A stretch of 64,000 nt of DNA from Phaeodactylum tricornutum CCAP 1055/1 (Eukaryota > Bacillariophyta > Bacillariophyceae > Surirellales > Neidiaceae): the NCBI RefSeq assembly GCF_000150955.2, contig NW_002238035.1:62001-126000 (forward strand), written 5' to 3'. Positions 42,336 to 50,661 of this stretch are shown here, in pieces (position 1 is the stretch's first letter; each line of letters starts with the position of its first letter). The notes under the pieces are model-generated. The model made no database searches. It saw only the letters and a list, made by a program, of their open reading frames with translations, and had not been told where the DNA came from. The translations under genes and the position numbers were made by a program.

Positions 42336-43259
42336 TCACTCGCTTGAATACGAGTTTCCCTCCGTTTCGACATACGGAACAATGTGACAACCTACGACGC
42401 CTCGCCCAGCCCAAGGGCGCGGGGTCAAAGCAAGTTCTAACATCTCAATTGAGGCTTCCGTATTGCCGCCGCTCCTTCCGCCTCTTTGAATACGAACTGG
42501 AATGGTCTCACGATTGCCTGCCGCTACCGGAACGAGCTCAGCAACTTCATTCATGGGAGAGACCGCACTTGCCATCGTTATGTTTCCGAATTGGAGCACC
42601 AAGTCGTTTTCCAATAAGCCTGCTTCAGCAGCCGGAGAGTCTACGGCAACAGCGTTGATCCGGGCAAAAGGTTTCAGTTCCTGCAGATTCTGATGGTCGT
42701 CCGACAACGTTGGAGCTGACGTAACACGCTGTGGAGCTCGTGCCGCCGGATCTGTTGTAGCGGGTGTCGCCATTTCGTCGGTTGCTGATGACACCACTTC
42801 GTCTTCAAGGGAGTCAAATCTGCGTTGGTCTCCATCCGGAACGCCAGCAATCGTGCCGTCCCAATTCGCCACAACCCATTTACCCGTTTTCGGGTCCATT
42901 CTGGGTTTCGGTTTGGGCCGCATACGGGCGGCGTATTCTTGTTGAGTTTCCTCCTTTTTCGCAGGATTCCGTAGCACGGCCAGTTTCTGCAAATGACTTT
43001 CTATTTCTTTCATGAGATTCTGGAGATCTGACCGAATCTCGGCGAGACGGGCTCGCAGAGAACGAGCCCGGTAGACGTCAATATCAGCACGTGGAAACCC
43101 GTCGCTATCCACCAACGGAGTATCGATACCCATGGGTAAACCTGGGCCACCGTCACCGTCAGTATTGGCTGGGGTTTCCGTCAGTTCGTTTGTTATGGCT
43201 TGCGCCTCGGATTCCATGGCCTGCCTCTGTGCATTCAAGGCCTGTAGATCGTCCGACAT
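42336..43259 (-). CDS. PSMD9: 26S proteasome assembly chaperone PSMD9/Nas2 (PDZ domain)
   Basis: A 307-residue homolog of PSMD9/p27, Nas2 in yeast, which binds the ATPase subunit Rpt5 while the proteasome base is assembled. The N-terminal coiled-coil region holds the signature DSDGFPRADIDVYRARSLR. The PDZ domain follows (PFARINAVAVDSPAAEAGL, DLVLQFGNITMAS), and the C-terminus ends with the family motif LTPRPWAGRGVVGCHIVPY. It is longer than yeast Nas2 (220) because of a ~80-residue linker with Thr/Ala runs. The ATG at 43259 (MSDDLQALNAQRQAME) is chosen; the open frame upstream to 43322 is not conserved-looking. Confidence 0.93.
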   Translation of the reverse strand: MSDDLQALNAQRQAMESEAQAITNELTETPANTDGDGGPGLPMGIDTPLVDSDGFPRADIDVYRARSLRARLAEIRSDLQNLMKEIESHLQKLAVLRNPAKKEETQQEYAARMRPKPKPRMDPKTGKWVVANWDGTIAGVPDGDQRRFDSLEDEVVSSATDEMATPATTDPAARAPQRVTSAPTLSDDHQNLQELKPFARINAVAVDSPAAEAGLLENDLVLQFGNITMASAVSPMNEVAELVPVAAGNRETIPVRIQRGGRSGGNTEASIEMLELALTPRPWAGRGVVGCHIVPYVETEGNSYSSE

Positions 43260-43949
43260 ATTCGCGTTGTTCTTGTAGAGGATGGATAATTTATTCGGTG
43301 TGATCAATGAACGTCTGTGCACGACGTGCGTGTGTGTGGATATATGCGTTTTACTATCGTTTTTGAAAAGACTCTCTTACGTTTTGTTGCGTTGTGTTGT
43401 GTGACAGTTGAACTGCAAGCAATCCAGAAACTGACACGATTGTATTCCTAGAATGCCGCTTCGCGTTGCTTCCTTGCAAATTCGGATACTATAGTGAGTC
43501 ACGGTATGAGGAAATTCAGTCGTAAAAGCATCACATCCAGCTTATTTGACGTCTATATTTTTGCCAAGTTCTGACAACGCGCGAGATTCTGTTTCCCTTC
43601 TGCCGAGATAGGAATGTCAATCAGGAGCACTCGTTTGCCTAGCATTGCAGGTCAGTGAAGGTTGGCGATCGGGGGTAGCAAGGATGAACAGCAATGCACC
43701 AGTGATAGAAAAAAATACAAACAAAAACCAAAATACTTTGTCCCATATTCCTTCTAGCGATGTGCCTGGAGAGGGGTAGACTTTCCTCAAAAAGAACAGC
43801 TTTGGTTCATTGACTGTGAATAAGGCATGAGACTATTGTATTTACACTAACAGTAAGACTACTAACTTTTACAGTTTGTACTGACTGTTTCTCAAAGGAA
43901 TAGTACTCTTAATAAATAGGTAAAATATTGTACATTTTGTGGAAATCGT
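43260..43949. other. Intergenic region
   Basis: About 690 bp from the PSMD9 start to the tRNA gene. It holds the PSMD9 promoter on the left; the rest is AT-rich with A-runs near 43708-43735. No gene was recognised. Confidence 0.5.
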
Positions 43950-44021
43950 GGGGGTGTAGTTCAGTGGTAGAATACCCGCTTTGCATGCGGGGGGTCCCGA
44001 GTTCAAACCTCGGCACCTCCA
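43950..44021 (+). tRNA. tRNA-Ala (anticodon TGC)
   Basis: The 72-nt sequence folds into a full cloverleaf. The acceptor stem GGGGGTG pairs with CACCTCC and contains the G3-U70 wobble pair that identifies alanine tRNAs. The anticodon stem CCCGC/GCGGG holds the loop TTTGCAT with anticodon TGC. The T stem CCGAG/CTCGG encloses TTCAAAC. A-box (TAGTTCAGTGGTA) and B-box (GAGTTCAAACC) promoter elements are internal, and a T5 run at 44031-44035 can end Pol III transcription. No intron. CCA is not encoded. Confidence 0.96.
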
Positions 44022-44030
44022 CAACTTGTC

Positions 44031-44035
44031 TTTTT
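44031..44035 (+). terminator. RNA polymerase III T-run after tRNA-Ala
   Basis: Five T residues start 10 bases after the tRNA 3' end, the usual Pol III stop signal. Confidence 0.6.
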
Positions 44036-44306
44036 GTTTCGCAAGGGCTCCCTTTAGATTGGACTTTTTTCGTAACAAGATAGCAAGAACGTACCTAAAC
44101 CAGCATTCATGTCATGGTAGTTCTCTCTCTCTAGAGAGAAACTTTGACAAGTTTGTATATACTTCACTCTTTAGTTTTAAATGCTAAGGTAAAAAGAAAA
44201 GTGATGCAGTCATAATAGTTACAGCAAATCAGTCAACAAGAACAATGAATCTGTTTTCAACTGACAGTGAGACCAAGGCATAAGTGTGGCCCATCCGGAA
44301 AAGCTT

Positions 44307-45008
44307 TTACCGAATAAATTTGTTCAGAAAACGTTTGTGGAAATCATTGCGCACTGTATCATTGATGAATCGCTTCTTGATGGCAGGTTCTCCTTTCGCT
44401 TGATTACGAAACACGACATCATCGTTCCAGCGGCGTTTCATACGCCCATTTCCATCTCCAGTTAAGAGGGGATTTCCCAATAAGGCAGTTTCTTCTTGTT
44501 TGGACTCTTCTTCAGCTGCCAGTTCGGCGTCTGCTTTCCGCTTGGTTTCTTCCCGTTCTTCACGAATTTTTGCCAACTCAGCTTGGAGAGCTGCTTCGTC
44601 ATCTTCGTCATCTTCATCGGTGTCCGAGCTCGAATCATCAGCGTCCAAATCCGATTCGCTGCTTCCTTCCCCGTCGTCTATATCCGAGTCGTCGTAGCCT
44701 TTTAATTTTGTTTCGTCCACTTCCGCGGTTTGTTTCAGGAGCCGCTGATGCGCTCGTTCCTCTTGCACCGGATCAATCGCGCGTTTCAAAACCGGTGCCT
44801 CTGTCTCAGCTTCTTCTAAAGCCAACAACGAAGCCTTAAGGGCAGCTTTCCTGTCCACCACTTGCGGACCTTTGCGCAACTTGAGTTTGGTGTGGGCCGG
44901 AGCGTCAAGGGCCGATACCTGCGTGGAAACGGCGCCTCCTGCTGTCCAACCGCCTTCGTTGGCTTTTCCAACAGCGGCTTTCCAAGTGGGACGATGTGCG
45001 GTAGTCAT
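44307..45008 (-). CDS. CWC15: Spliceosome protein CWC15 (Cwf15/AD-002)
   Basis: A 233-residue homolog of CWC15, a component of the Prp19-associated complex in the active spliceosome. Hallmarks are the N-terminal MTTAHRPTWKAAVG, the acidic Asp/Glu/Ser middle, and the C-terminal block LLGNPLLTGDG...KRRWNDDVVFRNQAKG followed by FINDTVRNDFHKRFL. The length matches the human protein (229). The central acidic region and the following coiled-coil (LQAELAKIREEREETKRKA) are typical. The family begins with MTTA, which fixes the ATG at 45008 even though the frame is open to 45209. It is divergent from PIG-V. Confidence 0.95.
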   Translation of the reverse strand: MTTAHRPTWKAAVGKANEGGWTAGGAVSTQVSALDAPAHTKLKLRKGPQVVDRKAALKASLLALEEAETEAPVLKRAIDPVQEERAHQRLLKQTAEVDETKLKGYDDSDIDDGEGSSESDLDADDSSSDTDEDDEDDEAALQAELAKIREEREETKRKADAELAAEEESKQEETALLGNPLLTGDGNGRMKRRWNDDVVFRNQAKGEPAIKKRFINDTVRNDFHKRFLNKFIR

Positions 45009-45364
45009 GACAACAACTTTGGTAAAATCAGCCTTGCTTCTTGGTTCGTAGTATAGAACTCGCTGTTTCACATCAGAGAACTCTCGCTGCAAGCAGTCTG
45101 GAATCGGATTCCCTGTGTTCCTCCATCGCTTTTGTGACGATAGAATCGGTGTGCCGGACTGACGCTTCCGGGTGTCAACGGTAAAATAATCTGTTTTGGT
45201 TGGGTTCATGAACGAACGTATATTGCTATGTGGGTAGACTCACAGTCAAAACTCGCAATTGCTGTGAGATGACTGCGAAAGGGTTTTGAAAGTGAAAAAT
45301 CGAAAAACCGCTCGTCCCAGGAGGCCAAAGCAAGCGCGACCAATGTTGGCAACACGTGGGGAAC
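45009..45364. promoter_or_regulatory. Divergent promoter of CWC15 and PIG-V
   Basis: A 356-bp gap between two divergent start codons. No clear core element or repeat was seen. Confidence 0.5.
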
Positions 45365-47041
45365 ATGGCAAGATCGACAGCAACCGCAACAATTGAGGTG
45401 TCGCTTCGGCAACGACTGGTTGCCAAAGCAGAATGTTCAAGTCTACGCCGACTTGTTCGGCATTGTTTTCAAGTAAGGCTTGCTGTTTTGCTCTCCATGG
45501 CCGTGTCGTGTCGAGTGATTCCCAACCATCACGCAGGCGAGGACGCTACACGATTTGACTTGAGAGCACAAGACCCTGCTTGCTTTTCGACGAAAGGATC
45601 CTACTGTGATTGTGGTCCGTCCTGTTCGTGGAGAGAAGGCGATGGTCTCAGTTGCCAAGAGCCAGAAAGTATCGAACACAATTTGTTTCAGTCTGTTGTA
45701 TATCCGTTCCTTCTGACTCCGCTGACGCGATGGGACGCCGCAAGGTTTCTGCGGTTGGCCCATCGACCCCAGCTTTGGCTACCCCAAACAAATGGACAAC
45801 TTTCAGACACGGATCTTTTTCAAGAGTCGGAAAGGGCTCACGTCTTCATGCCATTGTTTCCATCGGCAGTACAGAGAACGGCCTCGGTCCTGATGCTTCT
45901 GCCCAAATGGAGTCTCCCGTCTACGTGCGAACAAGTCATGGTTCTCGCGGCTTGGTTTTTAAATACATTATGTTGCCTACTCTCAGCTGTGTCGCTTTAT
46001 TTTCTGACGGAAAATATTTTGCGGAGACAGGGTGTCGCGGATCTTGAGAGAGGAAGACTAAGTCGGCTGGCAATGCTTGTCTTTATCTATAACCCGGCAA
46101 CTGTCTTTTTTGGTACGGCCTATTCAGAGGCAATGTTCAGTACCTTTGTATTTGCAGGATGTTGCCTACACACTCAAGGTCATGACTGGATCGCGAGCGT
46201 CTTCTGGGCTGCAGGAAGCGGTACACGGTCCAATGGCATTCTGTACGTCGGCTACATACTTTTGTTCGGTCTCGGTCGTTTCCTAAGACCCCAATCTTTG
46301 CTGGAGAGGTTGCAGGTTACAGGAAAAATCCTTTTGCAAGCTTTCCTTCCATGTGCAGTTCTGATACGTCACAACCGTGTTGGGATTGCTCACCATTGCG
46401 ACTCGGAAGCGCTGGATCAACCTGCATGGTGTGCCTTTGTCGACCGTGCATCGCTATTTCCTCGATTCAATCTATATTCGTATACTCAGCGCCAGTACTG
46501 GAATGTTGGAATTTTCAAATACTATGAGGTAAAGCAAGTACCGAACTTCCTGCTTGCGGCGCCCATTCTTTTGCTGTCTTCGGCTGCTGTTATGACCTGG
46601 ATTCGTTGTCAATGGACTCAGTTGCCGGAAGCAACTGTGACTAGAAATACCCTGATACATGTTGCAAAATGGGCAAGTATCCGATTGCAACAGTTTAGCG
46701 GTCATTTGAATGGACAAGGCTACCCAAAAAAGCATGACAATCGGGAAAAGACCTTGGTGGGGGAAATGGCTCTAGAAGCTGGGCCTCTCCTGCTAGGTCA
46801 CTACGCCGTATTGGCTGCTACGATCATACTTGGATTGACGGTTGCGCATGTTCAAATATCAACCCGTATGATTTGCAGTACCTGCCCGGCGCTTTACTGG
46901 TTCCTGGCTACCAAAGTAGGCTTCGAGGAAAAGAGAATTAGTCCGAAAGTGTTCGTACTGGGCGACGCCATTTGTTGGTATTGCCTATCATACACGGTGT
47001 TGGGCATTATAATGCATTCTACTTGGCTACCGTGGACTTAA
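45365..47041 (+). CDS. PIGV: GPI mannosyltransferase 2 (PIG-V)
   Basis: A 558-residue, multi-pass ER protein of the PIG-V family, which adds the second mannose to the GPI anchor precursor. Diagnostic motifs are TRWDAARFL in the first luminal loop, HVFMPLFPSAVQR, FIYNPATVFFGTAYSEAMFS and GSGTRSNG in the middle, and QYWNVGIFKYYEVKQVPNFLLA near the end. The Asp of RWDAARF is the expected catalytic site in this GT-C enzyme. About eight or more hydrophobic segments are visible. The frame starts at a GTG (45356), so the ATG at 45365 is chosen. Its TAA overlaps the stop codon of the convergent NAF1 gene. Confidence 0.92.
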   Translation: MARSTATATIEVSLRQRLVAKAECSSLRRLVRHCFQVRLAVLLSMAVSCRVIPNHHAGEDATRFDLRAQDPACFSTKGSYCDCGPSCSWREGDGLSCQEPESIEHNLFQSVVYPFLLTPLTRWDAARFLRLAHRPQLWLPQTNGQLSDTDLFQESERAHVFMPLFPSAVQRTASVLMLLPKWSLPSTCEQVMVLAAWFLNTLCCLLSAVSLYFLTENILRRQGVADLERGRLSRLAMLVFIYNPATVFFGTAYSEAMFSTFVFAGCCLHTQGHDWIASVFWAAGSGTRSNGILYVGYILLFGLGRFLRPQSLLERLQVTGKILLQAFLPCAVLIRHNRVGIAHHCDSEALDQPAWCAFVDRASLFPRFNLYSYTQRQYWNVGIFKYYEVKQVPNFLLAAPILLLSSAAVMTWIRCQWTQLPEATVTRNTLIHVAKWASIRLQQFSGHLNGQGYPKKHDNREKTLVGEMALEAGPLLLGHYAVLAATIILGLTVAHVQISTRMICSTCPALYWFLATKVGFEEKRISPKVFVLGDAICWYCLSYTVLGIIMHSTWLPWT

Positions 47042-48360
47042 GAGTAATCATAATAAATTGTATCCGAGTCTTGCTGCTGAAACGGTGGCGATGCAGCAGA
47101 AAGTTGTTGTTGTTGCTCTGACTGATGCATGGAGGGCCCGGTAGTAAAAGGCTTTACAAACTCAGATTGTTGCAAAGAGTGTATAGGCTGATTCAGAGTA
47201 GAATCAATCGTTCCGATAGGCTTACCAGTCAGTGCAAAGTGGAAACCCTGAGGCGCTGAAGGACAAGATCGAAGCGCTCTAGGTTCACTGCTGTGCTGTG
47301 GATTGTGCCCCTTCCTTGTACCCTTTCGGCCTTTCCCCTTAGCCTGTCGCTCTTCTTCGTCATCAGAGAAATACATGTCATTTGGGTTCACTACTTCTTC
47401 ATCATGGAGATTGGACGCGTCGCATCCCCGTCCGCTCATTTTCGAAATTGCTTCCGGATCGATAAGCTCTGCCTCGTTTTGTACATAATAAACATTAAGC
47501 AATGGTATTTTCTCGAGGATCCGTGTGTACTTCCCATCCTCACTCCACGGGTCGCCTTCGTCTAAGATCTTCTCTGATTCAGTAATCTCCTCTGTTTTAC
47601 CGATAATTGGAGTCAGTTTATTGATACCTTCATCTTCTTCCATATTTACCAAAGGCTCGGGCAACCGGATACTGTACAACGGTTGACTAACAGGTCCAAA
47701 GACCTCAAATATTTTCCCCAGTGGAACTGTACCACACTCCGGCAGCTGAAGGACTAGCAAATTTCCTTCCTGCAACACAAGACTCGATTGACTCTGCACA
47801 ACCACAGTTCTTTCGTCGGTCATATGGTGTTGGATACGACCGGCCGGTTTGAGATTGATAGACTGCACAGTTTTCAGTCGAAGCCTGTCTTGTTCTTCTA
47901 CCGCAAGTTTCATCTTCAGTTTCGATTCAAGATGATAAACTGAAGTATGGTAGGCATCAATCTCATTTGGTGTCTTTGGACAATGACTGGTCCCAGTGAC
48001 TTCGTCACCATCTGCGTCCTTATCCATGCGGGCAAGTTCCTCACCCAAATCAACTTCTGATTCATCATCAGACTCATCCTCTGCATCTCCGTCGACTGTG
48101 TCATCATTCCAACCTTCAATTTTTTCGCTCTCTGGCGCGCTCTTATCAAGAGGCGTAACCTCTTCATCGTCAACGTCTCTTTCGCCTTCAGAGGATGTTA
48201 GCCCGATTTCGTTCTCGTCCTCTGGAGTCCATTCTTCGTTAGATTTCTCGGCTGCTGTTGAGCGAAACGCAGCTGCAAACTGAGCAGCGACCACCAGATC
48301 ATCCGTGATTGGCTCTTGCTGTCCATGCTGGAAATTGGGTCGTTTCCGATGGCTTGTCAT
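47038..48360 (-). CDS. NAF1: H/ACA RNP assembly factor NAF1
   Basis: A 440-residue protein with a central Gar1/Naf1 domain (LVLQLPECGTVPLGKIFEVF, then SQPLYSIRLPE, ~200-235) and the conserved later motif SGRGCDASNLHDEEV. NAF1 binds Cbf5/dyskerin during assembly of H/ACA snoRNPs and is replaced by Gar1 in the mature particle. The N-terminal third is acidic and the C-terminus is Gln/Ser-rich, as in yeast and human NAF1. The flanking polar regions separate it from Gar1, which has RGG repeats. The ATG at 48360 is chosen. The 3' end overlaps PIG-V by 4 bp. Confidence 0.9.
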   Translation of the reverse strand: MTSHRKRPNFQHGQQEPITDDLVVAAQFAAAFRSTAAEKSNEEWTPEDENEIGLTSSEGERDVDDEEVTPLDKSAPESEKIEGWNDDTVDGDAEDESDDESEVDLGEELARMDKDADGDEVTGTSHCPKTPNEIDAYHTSVYHLESKLKMKLAVEEQDRLRLKTVQSINLKPAGRIQHHMTDERTVVVQSQSSLVLQEGNLLVLQLPECGTVPLGKIFEVFGPVSQPLYSIRLPEPLVNMEEDEGINKLTPIIGKTEEITESEKILDEGDPWSEDGKYTRILEKIPLLNVYYVQNEAELIDPEAISKMSGRGCDASNLHDEEVVNPNDMYFSDDEEERQAKGKGRKGTRKGHNPQHSSEPRALRSCPSAPQGFHFALTGKPIGTIDSTLNQPIHSLQQSEFVKPFTTGPSMHQSEQQQQLSAASPPFQQQDSDTIYYDYS

Positions 48361-48712
48361 GGTGCAATAGAAAATTTTCTCTCAGCTCTGTGGACAACGG
48401 AGAATGGTTGGTTCAGCTTATACCATCGCTTACTGTGAGTTCTGACGGTGGTGAGCGGAGACAACAGAGAGTCATATGTGAACCAATCCATTTCCACTAT
48501 TGACAAAAGGATATGTCTGCACAGAGATGCATCGCGATCAGAGTTTGGTTTTAGATTACCTATGTTATCGTGAGAAACGCGTTTTTATAGTCTAGCTACT
48601 CTGTAGCTAGTAGAGAGAGCTACTCACTATCAGGGTCGGTCTGGATAAAAACTCATATTAAATTGTAAATTCTGTTCTATTCTATTTATGTACAATACCG
48701 TATATGCTCACT
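48361..48712. other. Intergenic region
   Basis: It lies between the NAF1 start and the 3' end of the TauD-family gene. TAGC-rich short repeats occur near 48590-48625. No gene was recognised. Confidence 0.5.
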
Positions 48713-50101
48713 TCATGCATTCTCAGCAACCATTTCGTTCCTTTTTTCGAGCGGATCTGACCAGGCAACCACGACCTTGCGGCCTTTGTCATACGTCGGT
48801 TGGCGGCCGTGAGAGGTGGAAAAGTTGTCAATCATGATCAAATCACCTTGCTGCCAGCGGTTGAAAACCATATTTCGACGAATTGCACTTCGAATTTGAT
48901 GCATTTCTAGGAGTGAAATCGGGGTGCCATCACCAAAGGTCACGTTTAAAGCCATTTTCTTTCCTAACATGCCGTACAGAAGCATGCTTTGCAGTCCAAC
49001 GGCTATTGAACGAGCGAGAAATCTCCATTCTTTAGTTCTCAGAAAAGCCAAAAGCAACTCAGCTGGGAATGATGTCCAGTGAAATACTTGGACATGATTG
49101 AACCAAACAGCTTCTTTAGTTTCTGGGTGTAACTGAAATGGTTCGGAGACAAACTCACTCACAAACGTGTCGTGATTCCGACCCTCCCAACGTACAGGCA
49201 TATTTTCGTCCCTCGCCATTTGCTCTACCTCAGTCTTGTCAGACGTGCCAAATACGTCTTCCCAGGATTGCATGCTCGCCACGTCTGAAGTGAACCGCGA
49301 TCCGGTTCGTTGATGAGTTCGAGTGTAGCGCAACTTCTTTGCATCTAACTTGTTCCGGAGTTTCACAGGAATATCACGGTAAACTCTGCGAAAATCAGCT
49401 AGACTCGTTTCGCCGCCAACAACTTTTGGAGCTTTCAAAGCGCCAAAGAACAACCGTTTTGGTGGCGATGGGAGAAAAGACATTTCAAGGTGTTGGGCGA
49501 TAGGATAAGTTGACGGCACTTCTGCGGCTGAAAAAATATATCTGCTACCTTCTTGAGCATTTCGGGGAGACGTTCCCCGATAGCTATTGTTCAGGTTTGG
49601 TTCAAAAGATCGGATGGATGTTTCTATTTTTTCGACTGTGTCAATGTCAAACCCTCGAAAGAGCACTGCTCCGAATGAAAGTAAGGCTGCGTCAACCCAT
49701 TGCCGGTTTCTTTCCAAAAATTGCGTCAAAAAAGCCTGAGAGGCATCAGACTTTGGTGAAATCACCAGGGGGTATTCACTTTTGGATCCGTCTTTCTGTG
49801 CCGTTGGAAGTAAATACATCTTCACACTGTTTAGACTTATAGATGGCTTCTCCACAATCTTCTTAGGCACCGCATAAGCTTCGGCGACCGCTTCATCGGA
49901 AGAGTGAACCCATTTAGCGTTTTCGTTGTTGGTTGATTGGTACGGAAGGGAGACCAATGTTTTACCTACTGTTGTAAGCCCAGCTCCACTCAAAGGAAAC
50001 GGTGAAAACGCCTTTGTGCGTCGAGTCGCAAAAGAATTTACATTGGTGAGAAGCAACAAGCACAGCATTGCAATTACTGTCGCCGGGTAAGAAACTTTCA
50101 T
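48713..50101 (-). CDS. TauD/TfdA-family Fe(II)/2-oxoglutarate dioxygenase, probably plastid
   Basis: A 462-residue protein of the TauD/clavaminate-synthase-like group, similar in pattern to plant At3g21360-type proteins. The iron ligands appear as H-x-E in QHLEMSFLPSPPKR and the distal His in DNFSTSHGRQPTY; H-x-E instead of H-x-D is known from clavaminate synthase. A later Arg in HGRQ can bind 2-oxoglutarate. KVVGGETSLADFRRVY is a family motif. The substrate is unknown. The N-terminus is a signal peptide ending in a plastid-type junction (CLLLLTNVNSFATRR). The ATG at 50101 is chosen because it places this signal at the N-terminus; the frame is open upstream to 50194. Confidence 0.87.
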   Translation of the reverse strand: MKVSYPATVIAMLCLLLLTNVNSFATRRTKAFSPFPLSGAGLTTVGKTLVSLPYQSTNNENAKWVHSSDEAVAEAYAVPKKIVEKPSISLNSVKMYLLPTAQKDGSKSEYPLVISPKSDASQAFLTQFLERNRQWVDAALLSFGAVLFRGFDIDTVEKIETSIRSFEPNLNNSYRGTSPRNAQEGSRYIFSAAEVPSTYPIAQHLEMSFLPSPPKRLFFGALKAPKVVGGETSLADFRRVYRDIPVKLRNKLDAKKLRYTRTHQRTGSRFTSDVASMQSWEDVFGTSDKTEVEQMARDENMPVRWEGRNHDTFVSEFVSEPFQLHPETKEAVWFNHVQVFHWTSFPAELLLAFLRTKEWRFLARSIAVGLQSMLLYGMLGKKMALNVTFGDGTPISLLEMHQIRSAIRRNMVFNRWQQGDLIMIDNFSTSHGRQPTYDKGRKVVVAWSDPLEKRNEMVAENA

Positions 50102-50661
50102 AGCAATGTAAGTAATTTGATAAATAAAGGGTTTCGGTTTGAGTATTTTTGGCTGTGCACTAATTTGTGAGCATGTTGGTGCTCTGTGCGACAAACAGTC
50201 TGACGCGCTCTGGAAAAGTTCAATCCTTCACGGAAGTTCGAAACTGTTCTCACATCAGATTGATTGATTGGGCGACTCACAATTTGGCAGTGATCCCATA
50301 CAGGAAGCGAAATCCTGCGCGGGCTATTCACGAAAAAACGGGACTGTTTTGTACGGAAAGCAGCGTTGTGAAATGTGGAATTACAACATCCCGTAATGTT
50401 GTTTGACCAGGAGACTTGAGGTCGCTTCATTGATAGTGAAAACAAACAAAGTCTAGCTTTAAAGTCGAGATCTTCGGAATGTTCAAAGCTGCTTATGAAT
50501 TTCCATTAGGTTTGAGGTCTTATCTCAGAGGACGGATCTCCATAGTCTGGGATAGCCCAACCTGTGAAGAGGCGGTAGGTCCATGCGAGCGGTTGGGTTT
50601 GTAAAAAAACATAATCTTAGGTTGGATAGTGCTAGTGTCAGATCATCAATGTAGGACAATG
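50102..50661. other. Intergenic region
   Basis: It holds the promoter of the TauD-family gene and the 3' UTR of the alanine aminotransferase gene. No other gene was recognised. Confidence 0.5.
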
